Source: Promerops cafer (lineage: Eukaryota; Chordata; Aves; Passeriformes; Nectariniidae). Taken from it: DNA of 64,000 nt. The stretch is taken from contig VZSE01002737.1 of NCBI GenBank assembly GCA_013398275.1, forward strand, positions 1,350,481 through 1,414,480. The letters run 5' to 3'. Of the stretch, positions 12,201 to 27,200 are shown one piece after another. The translations under genes and the position numbers were made by a program. Below the pieces are notes generated by a model. It did no database searches and was not told where the DNA came from. It saw nothing but the letters and a program-made list of their open reading frames with translations. Position 1 is the first letter of the stretch, and the number at the start of each line of letters is the position of its first letter.

Positions 12201-15200
12201 AAATTTCACCCCCTTAGCACATCCCAGGCTGCTCTCCAACACTCTCCTGTGGCATGTGTGACACAGATGAGAAGTGATTGATGTCCGAGGCCCTAAGATG
12301 AAAGTTTTCATGCATTAACCACAAATTCAAAGCTTTCTGTACTGCTGGAAAATGATTACAGCCTCTTCCTTTTGATCTTAGCTTTTTAAGTGATTCCTGG
12401 TCATTCCTCCTGCCTCAGTTCTTCCCACCTTCTTTTTTTTCCTCTGCTTTTTCCTGTGTCCTCTTATAGGTCTAACAACAGCAGGAGTCTCTGGGCCAAG
12501 GTTTGCAGCCAGGGTCTTAAAAGGTCAATATTCTGCATGTGTCAGGTTGCGGCTGAAACTTAATAGATGGGCATCCCTTTGTGTGTGTTTACCCAGTATA
12601 TAAAGGCCAAGGGAATAATAATTAAGGCTTGGAGGAAATTTATTTAAACAGCCTTCTGAAACTGTCTCAGCTGATCTGAATTTCCCTGATGCCTATCTGT
12701 ATCTGATTGTAATAGTATTTCTAGTTTGTTTGTCCAGGTATTTTTCTCTAAAGTGAAGAAAATTTAATCTCTGATAGCATTGAGATTTAAGCCTATGATT
12801 TCAGCCTGGTCAGCTTTGATAAGGCTTATAGCCACCACTGAAAGCCCACATTCTAGAAATAAATTTTTATTAAGCAAGCCTGCCAAAAAATGAGGCTAAG
12901 AGAGATATTTATTGTGGAGAATAAATTGAAATAAAGTGTGAGACAAGGATTTTTACTACTTCTTTATTGGAGAAGCCTTAACCATGGCACTGCTGTAACT
13001 GCTTCAATAAAAACTATAAAGCTCTTGAATAAAAATGTGGCTGCTCTTCAGAAATGGTTCAAGCTGCAATTTCATGGATTGTGTCAGCAAAGCCCATCAA
13101 TTGAATTAAATTCTTCTGCCAGCTCCAGGCTACTTATTTCCTTACACATTACCTTTTTGAGCAATACATAAGAGCTGTCCTAAAAAATTTAGGGGCCTGA
13201 TAGCCTGTTGTGAAGTGATTCTGGACCACTTGCCTAATTCTCAGCTTTACCTGGCTGTTGAATGGTCTCTGCAAGGTGCACTGCTGAAGTTCAGGGTAGG
13301 ATGTGCCTGAAAATATGTAATTATTTCTCCTGATCTCTTCCAGCATCAGAGGAAGTTACTCCTGGTCAAGGTGAGACATTAGGGGACACACTCAGTTGTG
13401 CCCAGGTTCACATACTGTGGTAAAGTTGGCTTTTACTGTTGCCTTTTTTGAAAAGGAACACTTTGAAGGTTCTCCTTCTCTTCTTTCCTTTTATTTCTTC
13501 AGATGGTACAAATAAAGCTGTAGTCCTTAGTTTATAAATATATTTACTTAGCTAGAACATGAGCAGTTTCCTGCTGATGCGCAATTCAAACAAGTTTTGC
13601 TGGATGTTTGTTATTTTGTATTAGATGGTTGATAGCATTCCCAAAGAATGTCTGGAAAAATGCCTTGACTTATCACTAGGGCCAGCCTTCAGAGAAACAC
13701 CCAGTGTAGCAGAATCACTGCAAGGGATTTTGCTGAGTGGTAAATCAAAAGTGAGGCTTTCATAGATTTTTGGGTGTTTCCCTCCCTGCCCCTCCTTTTT
13801 TCCAGTCTAAGCTATTTGGTAGTACTTAAAGAAGAAAGTAAATGTAATAGCTGCCAGTCAGTTGGGGTTTGGTTTGTTTGTTGTTTTTTTCCCCCGGAAA
13901 ATTAGGGAAGATCAAAGAATTCCAAGAAGTCTGTGTAATTTAAATTCAGTGGTATAAGATGCTTCCTTGGCTCTCTGATTTGAGAGTACTGTGGGCATGA
14001 TATATGCAAATGAGAGCAAAGCTGGATGTTTTTATATGATGCTTAAGTAAATGACACAAAGACTATTGAGCAGTGAAAACAGTTTCAGCAAGTAATGAAA
14101 ATGAGTTGTAATGACCTAATAGATGGATTATTTTGGAGGGTGCTTTTGGAGGGTGGAGTCATGTCTCCGTCTTAAGTAGCATCAGTTTTTTTGTTCTTGG
14201 ATACTTTTTTTAAAGCTAGATGGCTTGTTGTGATGCAGCAGATAAAAAGGATGTGCCTGTGCTGCAAAAATAGCAAAATAAAACTGTGTCTTGGGTAACT
14301 CTGTCAATTTCTTCTCTCCTTTCTTAGCTGTGTATGCCCAAGGGGCTGTCTTTCAGGACGCAGGCGGATAACAGAGACCCGCAGCTGCACTCGTTCATCA
14401 TCACCAGGGAGGACGGCTCCCGCACGTACGGCTTTGTGCTCACCTTCTTCGAGGAGGTCACGAGCAAGCAGATCTGCACAGCCATGCAGACGCTGTACCA
14501 GATGCACAACGCAGAGCAGTACAGCAGCGTCTGCGCCTCCTCCTCCTGCAGCATGGACTCCCTGGCCAGCAGCATCGACGAGGGCGACGCCACGTCCCTC
14601 GCCAAGCTCCAGCGCTACAACTCCTACGACATCAGCAGGGACACGCTCTACGTCTCCAAGTGCATCTGCCTCATCACCCCTCTGCCCTTCATGCAAGCCT
14701 GCAAGAAGTTCCTGATCCAGCTCTACAAGGCGGTGACCTCCCAGCAGCCGCCACCTCTGCCCCTAGAGAGCTACATCCACAACATCCTCTACGAGGTGCC
14801 CCTGCCACCCCCGGGGAGGTCGCTCAAGTTTTATGGGGTTTACGAGCCCATCATTTGCCAGAGACCTGGGCCCAACGAGCTGCCGCTCTCTGACTACCCT
14901 CTGAGGGAGGTCTTTGAGCTGCTGGGCCTGGAGAACCTGGTCCAGGTCTTCACCTGTGTTCTTCTGGAGATGCAGATCCTTCTGTACTCACAAGGTGGGC
15001 ACTCATCCAGCAATGTCTGTTTCCAGCGGGCAGTTCCTGGGCAGCTGCAGCCACAGGAGCTCATAGAATTTCATGTTATGCAGAGCTAAGGCTGGTTTTT
15101 GAAATCTGAGAATGCATTGAAAAAACAAGAGAAATGAGTGTGTCCTAATGAAAGCACTAAATAATTGTTTCCTCCAGGCAGTCTAGGTGCTGCTTGTTTA

Positions 15201-18200
15201 ATTATGCATTGTATTTATCACTTGTGGCAGCCAGCAATAGAATACATTTGATTATTATCTTCACACTGCCCTTGATCATGCAAGACAGCATGAAATTAAT
15301 CCTATCTTCTTCAAAAATACCAGCAGAAAGTAATACATCTTGCAGAAGACACTCTTGCTACTACTTTGTTTTTCAAATTTCAGCAGCATATCGAAGTCTA
15401 GTGTGATTTCCTGCCTCCCATATGATGGGTATCTTCTTGTTAAAACATTGAGAGTGTTTTAGCACTTGGAGGCTAAAGATTTAAATAAGTGGGTTAAAAC
15501 TGAGTGGAGCTACCGGTCATTCCTTTTTAGTCCTGCTTGAGGTATTTGGGAATGTTGCTGACAAGGATGCTGGTCCTTCTTTTTGACACACTGAGATTGC
15601 AGTTGGCCAAACATTGGCAGAACTTGCTTGCACAAGTTCCTTGTTGAAGTGTGCCAGCAAGCTTTGGAAAATCTGGTTTTGAAAACCTTTTCTCTTATGG
15701 TTGTAATCGTGCCACACTCTTCTGCAGGTTTGGGGAATCCTGGCTTAGTACTGGGCATGCTTTGGGATTTTACACCCCTATTACTGTTTCCTCTAGGATG
15801 TTGGTTCCTGTGAGTCTGGCCCTGGTGGTATTCGGATGCTCAACATGTCAGGTTCAAGTTGTCCTGCTGACTTTCAGGGGGATGTTCAGACTTTTTGGGT
15901 GTTCCTCTAAGTCTCGCTGGAAACCTGTCCATGTAATTTGGGTTCCCAAATGGCATCTGTGATTCTGACCCTAAATTAGGAAAATGTGCATCAGGGAAAA
16001 ATTTTCAAGGGTGGGGGGACTGGTTTCATCAGAGGAGAATGAAAAACGTGGAGCCAGGACGTACACATGCCTTTTTACTAAAAGAGGAAAAGATGCTGAA
16101 TACCTAGGCTTTTCAGGACAAGTGGTTTGAGCAGCAGACAGCTTGAAATGGAGCGGGGAGAGAGGATGGGAAATTGTCTAAAATGAGTATGGATAATGAA
16201 CCTTCAGGCTCCACAAGGGATCACTTGGGTTTGTCATAGAAAAGAAAAGGTCAGGAAGTGTGTAATGGTAATGCTAATAACTAAATGACCGAGAATGGGG
16301 AAGAATGTTCGGGGAGGTGGAAAAAGGGTAGTTCTTTTGCAAATGACTGAATTCAAAGGATTGGTAGTTCTTTGCAGAGCTCTTCTCCACATGAACTCCA
16401 GGGGTTTGCTTTCAAGAACTGAAAATGGAAGGTTTTATCTTTTCTCAGTTTGAAGTGTGAGCAGAAATCCTGCTGTTAGTTTTGATTAGGCTGCTTTTGC
16501 CCTCCCTCCTGCTTGTGTGTGTGTGCACGTGCAGTTATCCCCTTTCTTCCTCAGTTTGAATCATGCTGCCTTTGCCACTTTGCACTGGGGTTTGATATTA
16601 AACAGCAGCACCACTGCAATGCCTCTCACCCATCCCTGCTCATCAGTCCCACCCTGGGCCCTGCTTATAGACTCACTGAGAACTGAGAATTTTTTTTTCT
16701 TTTTTCCTTCTCACTGAAAGATAGTAGCTTGTGCTTGTCAGGTTACATTTTAGTAATATTTTGTGCACGTGGAGAGCAGCCTGTGTATGCATTACTTCTG
16801 TAATAGTCATTGACACAGATACAAACCATCTACTAAATAATTTTGACTCAGCCTTCATGTCCAGCAGAAGTTAGATAAATGTTGTTCTTCCAATTACTGG
16901 TTGTAATTTAAGGGTTTACTTGGTTTGTTTGGTTTCACTGTGTGGGTTTTTTTTTTTTAAAGAAAAGTGAGATAGTGAGAAGTAATCCTTTCCACTCTTC
17001 AAATTTCAGAATTTTTTCTTCCCCCTCTCTTCTCTTCTCTTCTATTTGTGAATCTAGGGCTGTCCTTGACATGACTTTTACTTGCCTGTCTAACACAGAC
17101 ACAATTTGATGGTGCATGGGGGAAAGTATATAGCTGTATTAGGGAAATTCTGTGATTATGTAAATAGCAGCGTAATGCTGGTTCCCAGAGGTGAGGAATG
17201 TGGAGTGGAGGGCAAGTGCAAAGCCTCAGTTTTGGCATACCCTGATAGCTGAGTGCCTGGCTAATTGTGCACTGAGGCTTCTTTTAAATGTCAGTCTTGC
17301 AATTCCTGAAAAAGAAAACAGCAGCTCTTTTCCAATTTGAGCTATAACCAGCTGAGAAGGTACTGAAATCTGCTCTCTTCAGCTTTGAGATCCGTCAGGG
17401 AGAAACACTTTTTTAGCTCCCAGGTTCTTTCAATGCAAAAGATGAAAAGGCTTTGGCTGACATATCTCTTGTTCCAAAATAACAAATGGGGGAGGGATTT
17501 TGCAAGTTTGCCCTTCTTTGCCTTCCTGCTTTAAAGAGGGTGGACTCATTAGGCTGTGTTTCCAGAGGCCTGGCCTTGCTGCAACCTTCCCAAACTCAAC
17601 AAGAGACTAGTGTGAGATCCTCTGGTAGCAATTTCAAGCAAGAGAGCATTATTTACACAAAATCACAATTCACTGACATAATCCTGTAATACTCAAGAAA
17701 TCAGAGGTAGAGCAAAACATACTTCTGTTCACTAAACTATTTCAGTGAGAGCTGCTATTTACATGTATGGGAAATGTAAGCTGACTGGTTTTTTTTGGTT
17801 CTCCTAGACCTGTTGGAAGGAGGCTCTTCATTTAAGCTTGTCAAAAATGTAGTTCTTCTATAGAATAAAGGCTTCTTTTGGAAAGTGGAGTGAAAATATA
17901 AATTGTTGCACAACCCTGACCATACAATGAAGCCTAGTTGATAATAACAGCAGTGAAAGGCTGGCAGGAAGGTTGCACAGAGACTGTGCTGGGTCTTCTG
18001 GAGTGGTTTTTCTCAAGGGAACTAGGAGTTAAGGATGAAAAAGTTTATTTTTAACCCTGTAGCTGGGGCATAATGTTTCCAGCAGCCTGAACAAAAGCAT
18101 CTAAGTCAATGAGGAGGTGAGGGTGTTGGGTGACTTTACCCAGCTTGCCCTGGATGTGTTCCCAGTGTGATAGAAGAGTGTCTGGCACAGCTCTGCCTTG

Positions 18201-21200
18201 GGGACAGGACCAATGAGTGCGTGTTTGGGCATCTTTGGGTATCCAGTTGCACTGCTGATGGTGTCTTAGGGGTGACTGGTACCCCATCACTTGGGAAAAT
18301 GCAGGGATTGTAGTGGATTGTAACTTCACTTTACAGCTGTGGTGGTCAAGCAGAGGGCTGAAGAGAGGCTGGCAGCAAAGAATGATGAGCTCATTTTCTA
18401 AGTTGCTCTGTTCCCATACGTTTTGGACTGCATAGCTGGGTAACTGGCAGAGACCTGTGCTTGCACCTCAGTGGCAAGACTGAAAAGATCAGCCCTTAGT
18501 GCTCCTGGAGACTGTGTGGACTTCCAGGGAGTTAATCACAAGCACTGCTGGTGGGAAGTGCCAACTTTGGTCTGCAAAGGTGGTGTGGAAACCTGTACCT
18601 GAAACCACTTGCAGTGCCCGCCAATTCCTGCAGCTTCAGGTTACATCCTTCTGCATATAGAGAATATTTTAAAGATTAAATAGGGCAATTTTTCAACATT
18701 TGGGCTTTGAAAACCAAGGGGAGGGATTAGATATGTTTTCTCTGCAGTTCTTCAGGGTGCAGTCTTTGCAGTGCTCTTGTAAGTGCCCTTTATTCAGAGC
18801 ACAGCTCTCCCATGCAGCTGTGCAGATGTAAGGTCTAGCTTATGTCCACTCTTCAATAGCTGCTACGGTTTCCAAAGGATGAGTAACAAAACATCACTGG
18901 TGTGAGATTCCTGCTGGAGAGAAATGAATTAAACTGTGAGCTCTGTGGAAACCTCAGCAATCCATTTTGTGTGTCTGCCTTTCGAGGGATTTAAGCATGA
19001 GAGCAAATGTGTGGATGAGACACAGATAAACTTCTTAGAGCTTAGGCTGTTTCTACTCATTATAATTTTGAGCGTTTTCCAAGTTGGTTTTCCAAGGGCT
19101 TGAGTAATTGCTCCTCCAAGACTGAAATATTCTTTGCATTTTTTTTTTTAATCTTAGAAATTACAATACAAATGACTATGCATATATAAAGTCATAGCCT
19201 AGAAAGTGTTGTGTCTGAAAGATCTTTCTTATGAAACCAGGTTTGGGGTAGATTTTTAAAAACTAATACATGCATAATGTGTTTGCCTTTTAAAGCATTT
19301 TTACACCAAATAGTTACATAGAAAACCTTTACTCTTCTACTTATTATTTAAATAGTTGCCCTCCACACTAATATTCATCCAAATCAGTGGGAGGTTATTG
19401 CAGAGAACAAATTATATAGGGACAAAATCTGTGTGCTTTGGAAGAGACCTGGGTTTATGGCCTCAGTAGAACTACACTCGGAGGCTGCAGTGTGTGTTTT
19501 CCTGGGAAAAAAAAAAACAGTAATTGGGTAGAAAAATAAGAAAATGACATACCTTTTTCAAGTTAGGTGAAATGACAAAATTGTTTTTTAATTAGAAGTT
19601 GCTCAATTTTGTTAGCTGTCAGTATAACCTGAAAAGTGAAGGTTTTAAAGCATCTGGAAAAAGGAGAAGGAGCTGGTTCACATCTGTGCCACAACCCCAC
19701 TCCTGCTTGTGTTCACAGTGAGCTGTAAAGGGAGATAGGGCCTCTGATTTAACACTCTGCACACACACACCACAACCTCTCCACTTTTTTTGTTCACTTG
19801 GTTCTCTTTTTTTTCCATGATGAGACATCTTTACCTTTTCAGAATGAGGGGAAGAAAGGTAAATTAGACCTTTACATTGCAATTATGGCGAATGCCAGAT
19901 AAATAACATGGCAGTCTAAAGTGATCTTGAGCAAAGTTGTTCTCTGCTGGACTTTTGTGTCCTCCCCATCATTTTGCTGCTGGCTGGGCAGCCTGTTCTG
20001 TCCCAGCAGCCACAGGAGAGAGCAAGGGGCCCCTTGTATCTTCAGGAGCACCTTCATGTGTCCTGCTGGCGCCCTGTCAGCCTTGTCACATTGTCAGACT
20101 TTTGCCCTCTTCTCAGAGACTTAACCATGCTGGTAATGGGAGCTAATTCTTGAGGTGGCTCTTAATCATAAATTAATTTATGCTGAACCACTTATGGCAG
20201 GATGGGACATAGTTAAATTATATAAATGGAAATGTATTGAAGCAGAAGCTTTTTATATTAAGAGTTGGCCAGCAAGGAAAAAGGGTAAGAATATTGGCTT
20301 TGGTGAATATTGGCCTTGGGATGTTTTCCTTGGGCAGAGCTCACCCCCAGTTTGAGAGGCTAATTCTTCAGGCAGTTAGATGCAGGCTTGTCTTGACCCT
20401 TCTGTTTCAGAAAATATGTATTTTCATATTTGCATAACTCTGCTTTTACCATAGAACTGATGTGCTACATCACTCACTGGTAAATCCACCCTTCCTTCAG
20501 GGATGGAAGGGCACTGAGGCACCAGGGGACATTTCCTTGGGACATGTCATGGCACCATGTCATGGCACCTGTCCAGGTTCCCTGAATGCAGCACTGCTGC
20601 AAGGTGATTTCTGTAGTGAAGAAACATTTCCTGCACCATTTTTGTGTGTTTTATCTGAACATCTCATGAAAGTCACCAGGACTGGCTTGTCAGTTGTCAC
20701 AGCTGCCAGCACGAAAACCAGATGAAAGGTGGAAGCTTCCAGGGCCCTTTGATGTCTGCAGCACTTGTGTGTGCTGCTTCTGTGGAGCTGTTGAGATCTG
20801 ATTTGAAAACCTTTGCTTTCATAAACAATTTTTGTCTCCAATGTGAATTTCAGATTTCGTTTCTCATCTGCAGTGTGCTATATATAAACATTACAGATCT
20901 GAAGGTACCCAGACCCAAGACAGGTCTGGTTATGAGCTGGTTTTGACTCATACTCAGAGCTCAGAGTAAAATAATCTTGTTTTCCAGTTTTTCAAATATA
21001 CCTGGCTTATCTAATTCATGTCTTGTTACAAAAAAAAAGGTGGTTGAATAACAATTGCTTATAAGACTTGGACTGAAGAGGTAGCATGTGGGAAAACTAT
21101 TGGTCACAAGAATGTTTTAAAGCCTGTTCAGGTGTTTCCCTCTAAAGAGATATTTTATTCATTCATTCATTCAGGTTCATTGATTTTTTTTTTCTCTGTT

Positions 21201-24200
21201 GTTGGTTTGGTTTATTTTATTGAAAGACAATTGTTTTGTGCATATTGATAAGGTACTCTCTGAGAACACCATCTGATTATCATCTTCCAGGATACGTTTT
21301 TAAATACGTGGCTTTGCAAAGCTGCAGTTATCCTTTATGTGTGTTCTAAAAGCAGTAGAGCAAAGGAAGTGGTGTCCAGGTAACTCATCTCTTCAAATGC
21401 TTCCAAGTGCTTTCAAATTGTATGTAAAGTGAGAGTTCAAAAGGAAAATAAAGAAGCACGGTCTATTTTTAAAGCCTTGGACTGGATTTAGAGGATCCAG
21501 GCTGTGCCTCCAGTTCTGTGGTAAGCTTTCTGCCCTACCTTTGGTAGGTTACTGGAACAGAGAGTTGGAAAATGGCCAAGTTGTGCTTTCATGGGGAAGG
21601 CTGGAGGTGTTGAAACTGGAGTAGCAGTACGCTGTTCGCAGCAGGAACGCCGTTTCTGGGGAGAATGAGCGTGTGTGCTCTCACACGTGCTTTATACACA
21701 AAGTCCCTCTGGTTGGGAGTTTGCTGTGGAGGTCCCAGGTGAAATTCTCTTCTGTTTGATTATTACCAAAGCTTTGAATCTGTTTTGGGGGCAGAACCTG
21801 AATATGGTCTTAGCTCTTTGGGGCAGGGATATGATGTCTTTCTGCCTTCTCAAAGGATCTTGGTTTTGCTATACTGCAGCATGGTAAAGATTTTGAGATA
21901 TCAGACTCTTTTGTGGCACGAAAAGTAGTTTTTATGTTGAGCTTTGTGAATTGCTTAACATCTCAGAGCTTCTTTCCCCAGTATATATAATGAAAAGAAG
22001 ATTATTTTGTTTTGTTTTTTCAGTCACTGCCTGTGTTTGAACTTTAAGGTCTTTGGGATAGATATTTCTTATTGATTATTGTCCTGTTACTGTGTTATGG
22101 AGAATCAACATCAAGACAGAAAATTGTCAAGTTTCATCCTCTCTCAGAAGAACATTTGTAGGGAGTTGAGGTTCAAGTGCTGAAACCATTTCCATCTCCA
22201 GCAGAAAACAGTGATTGGTAACTGCACAGCAATGTCTCAGGGTGTGCATTTTAAGCACTGTATCTTGTGAGCCATGTGGATGTTACCAGAGCTGGGTAAA
22301 GCGTGGCTGAACACGGTGTTCGAGCAGCAGAACTGCCAGCCTGCAGCGGAGCAGGTCCCTGCAGCCGTTGCATGTCCTGCACAGGGAATTGAGGTGCTTG
22401 GCCGAGCGCCCCGGGCAGATGGTTCCGGAAAAGGGAAGTGGATCCAGAGTTTTTGAGCTTGACTCTGTTGCCCTCTCCTTCACTTAGTGACAAGGCTGTG
22501 TGAGAGGCAACGCAGCACCAAATCCTGCTAAGCTGTTGGGAGACAGTGGTTGCAGTAGAAGCCCCAGGGACCACTTTGCCCTGGGGTTATCCTCCTTGAG
22601 CAGTTTCTGTTGGTGAACAAATTAGAGATGGAGCTTTGAACATGAAGAGCCATAGAATAATTTTGGTTGGAAAAGACCTTCAAGATCATCAACTCCAGCT
22701 GTAAACCTAACACTGCCAAACCCACCACTCAATCATGTCTCTAATTGCCATATTTACATGTCTTTTAGATGCCTCCAGGGATGGTGACTCAACCCCTTCA
22801 CTGGACAGCCTGTTGCTATGATCAGCAACCCTTTCACTGAATAAATTTTTCCTAATATCCAATCTAAACCTCCCCAGGCACAACTTGAGGCCATTTCCTC
22901 AATCCCCTGTTTCTAGGTTGTCCTCAGTAACCATGTAAGATTCCCTCAAATGATGATAGGTACAAGAATCTCTCCATCAAAAATTATTTCAGGCTTTACG
23001 TGATAGGTGTCTAACCTTGTACAGGCTTGAAAGTACATAAAAAGTAATTAGAGTTTCTGAGTTCTTTAAACAGATAACAAAAAAAAATTTACAAATTTTT
23101 GTATATTATTTTTCTGGAGGAAACTGGAACTTCCATCTCTTCAGTCAGAACTGCTGGGTACATAGACATTTTTTTATCTGCTAATCACTGACAAGCGGTG
23201 CTAGATGGTAACAGCCTAATAATTTAGTCATTACTATTTTTTTTTTAAAACAGCTTTTCTCATAGTAAATTGGTTACAAAATTTGTGCTAGTGACCGTGT
23301 TAAATATTATCAGTAGCACCAGAGAAAAGTCAGCATGCATTTCCAGAGTTGTATGCCCTTATCCAAAAAGACCCTTGCAACTTTTCTGCCAAAACCTGTT
23401 TCTTCATGTGGCTGTGTAGATCAGAACAGACTCTGAAGGTGTCTCACATACTAAGACATGCTGCTTCCTCTGTTTGATTTTCCATTTAATCTTTAAAGCT
23501 TTCGGAGTTATGAAGTGTTATGAGACTCCTAAGCTTCTCCAGTAGGTATTATAACTTGAGTTTGTGTAAGTGCTCCTCAACAAGATAGGGAATGCACGTG
23601 TCTAATGATAGACCATTGCATGGGCAGGGATTCATAAGCGACTGATCCGTAGCTGGGAGTGTTTTGGAGGTGTAACCTTGAGACTGACTTGTATGCATGA
23701 AAATAATTTTGGAGACTGACTGAATAGCTATTAGGAAGACAAGATGAAAAACGCTTTTGCCCTGCCAGCTGACCTTCTGCAGATCGTGGCTGGTTTTCCG
23801 CAGAGAGGTGCTAGCAAGGAGAATGGGTTATTCAATTTGTTGTTGTAATTTGCATATTTATTCAAGAACATCTTCCCAGTGACCTCCTAATAGCTGAGCA
23901 GTGACAGATGACAGTGCTTTTGCTGTTGTTGGTGTCTGACAAGGTCTCGGGCTGGGATGTTCAGGAAATGGGAAGGGTCAAGCTGGTTTCCTCTCCAGGC
24001 AAAAGCAGTGAATGGGGCTGTAGGAAAAGCCTTCTCACCTGACTCAGAACCAGGGTGTTCATACATGTATCTTTCATTTCCTGGAGCGGGGCAAAGAGGA
24101 TTAGAAGAGATGGGCAACAACCCAGGTGTTACTCACGACCTGGGTCTGGCCTCCGTGAGAGGGAAAATCTTGTGGTTGTTCAAGCCAGAGCTTGTGAGAC

Positions 24201-27200
24201 TCGCCTGGCACTGATAAGTCTTGGGTTTGGGCACAGCCATGGAGCTTGCAAGCCCAGGGATCTTTGCGGTTTCCACGTGGGTTGTCTGCAGTTCGAGATT
24301 TGCCGTAAGGATGACCATCTCATTAAGACCAGTATGTGATTTATTTATTTATATTAAAAATTTGTGCTCAATTTATCCCCTCATTTATATTAATAAATAG
24401 TTTGTGATATTGCATCATGCCAGCCGGATATTTGATAAATAATTTGCTCTTGCCGAAATTCTGAAACATTCAGCTCAGCTGGACCAAAATAAATTTTAAT
24501 TTAAAAAATAATGCACAATGTGCTTACTAAAATCAAAATATTGCAAAGCAATGAATTAGTGGGTTAAATACAAATTTGGGAAAGTAACGTAATAAAAACA
24601 TACTAGCTGCACAGAATATATTTGAGAACTAAATTTATATTAGGCTTTTGTTTGGATTTAACTTAAAAGCACCGCTTTTATATACTTAGGGACTGTAAAC
24701 TTCTGCTGGTATGTGGCCAAGACAAGTCTTCTGGAAAGTACACACAGCTTTGGAAATAGTAGCAAGTGGAGCAGAAACAGGCAGGCAGGAGCAAGCAAGA
24801 AACCACAATGTTTACTTGAAGATCACTTCTTTCTCCTCTTCTTCCCATGTAAAAATACATTCTTATTATGGAATCAGAGTATTATTATCCTGTACTAGAG
24901 ACAGAAGTTTTGGTATCTTTTTAATAAATTAATTTAATGAAAGAATAAATCTAGATAAGGTATGAATACCTATGCTCAGCTGTTTCTTTATGGGAGGAAT
25001 GAGTTTTAACAGATTAAATAATGTTTAAGGTTTTTAAGTACTGTCTTATTTTCCAAACAACGTATCATATAAACATGGTTTCTGTCTTGTTTTGTCACTG
25101 ATGTCCTTGCCAAGCAGACCTCAGAAGAACACAGGGAGAGATAATTCAATATCTGTCTTTCTCTGTCCCATGTCTAGATTATCAGCGTCTGATGACGGTG
25201 GCAGAGGGAATCACAACGCTGCTGTTCCCGTTTCAGTGGCAGCATGTGTACGTCCCCATCCTTCCTGCCTCTCTGCTGCATTTTCTGGATGCTCCTGTTC
25301 CCTACCTGATGGGGCTGCAGTCTAAGGAGGGAACCGACCGCTCCAAGCTGGAGCTGCCTCAGGAGGTCAGTGCCCACCTCTGGGGTTGCTATCCTGAAAT
25401 GCCTTATTAATATTTGTATGAATTACTGCTGCAAAATAATGCCTGGTGTTAGGAGGCTTCTCTGGCACTGTGGAGACTGATTGCCAGCAGGATGGAGATA
25501 GTAGGGAAGTCTCCACAGCCCTTCCTGGTCCATTTCTGAATTTAGTGAGTAGCACTTACTGTTTGGATTTCTCAATGCTTCTCTTTCTGCTGTTTGTTGT
25601 GACAAAGCTGAAAGTTTGTCAGCTTTCCCTCCATCACACGCTCCACCAGGTTTTGTTACTCCATCAGTGTCACAGTCCTGCTGACAGAGGGCTAAAGAGC
25701 ATTTCATTTGGGGAGGATCTTGGAGGATCTTGGAGGATCATGATGGATCTCAGGTGCAGTTGCTAGATAGTGTAAACCTGTCCTTGTCACCCTGCAGCTG
25801 AGGAGCGTGCTGTGTCCTGCCAGCCCCATCCCATCCGTGGCTGAGCCCATGTGTTCTGGTCTATTACTAGACCAGTGTGGCCTCAAACAAGCCAGGTTTG
25901 CATTAACACACTGCGCCTATGAACCACTTACAAAAAAAAGGAAGGAGAGGTCATCCTCTTAATCTCAGGGTTAAACCCTTGGTGGTGGTGGAGAGTGAAA
26001 TGGAGATTTCTCTCCTCAAAATTTGATGAAGGTGATTAAAACTGCTTCACATTTTAAGCTGGCCATATGGCAAAGTCTTTGGGATATGGCTCACCTGTCT
26101 GCATTCCAGGTGGTGACTGGAACCAGAGCATGCCATGTGCTTTTAAACTTAGGTTTCTTCTTAAAATCAGTGGGAACTCCAAGAATATCTGTTCATACAG
26201 CAGTAACATCTCCTGCCAGTGGCTGTGCTGAGGGGACTCTCCCGGGGGGCAGAGTCCTTAAGGCTTCCAAATACCTGCTCTGACTGAGAAGGCAGATGGG
26301 AGCAGTGGCAGAGGAAAAAATGCAGGAATGGGAGTTTTTGTGTGGAAGTGGAGGAATAAACAGAGGGCAGGGGTAATACAATTTTTAATAAAGGTCTATT
26401 TTACATATTGCATGAAGGTGACCGAGTCAGCCTCGGTTGCATGGAACTGCAAATCAAGTTTTACCTCATGGATACAGTAACTGAAGCACATGAAATCTGC
26501 ACTGGTGGGAAAGCAAAGCTGCTATCTAGCTATGCTCCTCAGTAAAACCATGCTAATATTATATACTTACTCTGATTTTTAAAATTATTAGTCACATGCT
26601 TTTGGTTAGCAGATTAAGCTGTCATTTTCCTTAAACTAAAATTGTAATGTGACAGTATTTAATACTGCAGTATCGTTGGAATAACAAATATCACCAGGGA
26701 GAGAAGAGTGGGGTGAGATCTGCCCCCTCCATGATGTTTAACAAATTAGTGAAAAATGCCAGCATTTATGAACACCCCAGGTCCAGTAACTTCGTGAGAG
26801 GGAAAGAAAGAAGACATATTGAGCAGGGAAGATCTTGAATCTCAAATTTCTCTAGACAATAAAAAATAAAAAATCCCTCGGCATGTGAGCAGTGATGAAG
26901 CGCTGTTCACATCAGCATTCCTTTATTGTTCAGGCCAGGGGCTAGCTTTTCAAGCTCTTGCCCTAAATATAAACCATTTGTTTGTCAGAGATAAAAATTC
27001 TAACAACTGGCCATCATGCTGTCTTAAGGTTATTAATCTCCCTGCATTAACTTTAATCATCAGATGTTTTTGAAGAGAGAAGTGAGACAAATTCCCCAAG
27101 GGTTTTCTGAATCCAAATCTCATTTTTCAAATTTTGTAAATTATATGCAGAGCTGAAATTAAAAAGCCTTTGAAATGAAATATTGATAGATAAGAAGGCT

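Larger units (their letters stand above)
14995..25177 (+). other. DENND5B: DENND5B intron 3
   Basis: At 10.2 kb this is the longest complete intron. It contains an ATTC microsatellite (21157-21173), a minus-strand CR1 fragment (22651-22912) and an AT-rich, conserved-looking stretch near 24340-24700, described separately. It ends with the acceptor ccatgtctag at 25168-25177. No further exon recognised. Confidence 0.85.

Noticed and set aside
14304..14696. A 130-codon antisense open frame
   Set aside because: It is the mirror of the GC-rich exon 3; the sense frame has clear DENND5 homology and proper splice sites.
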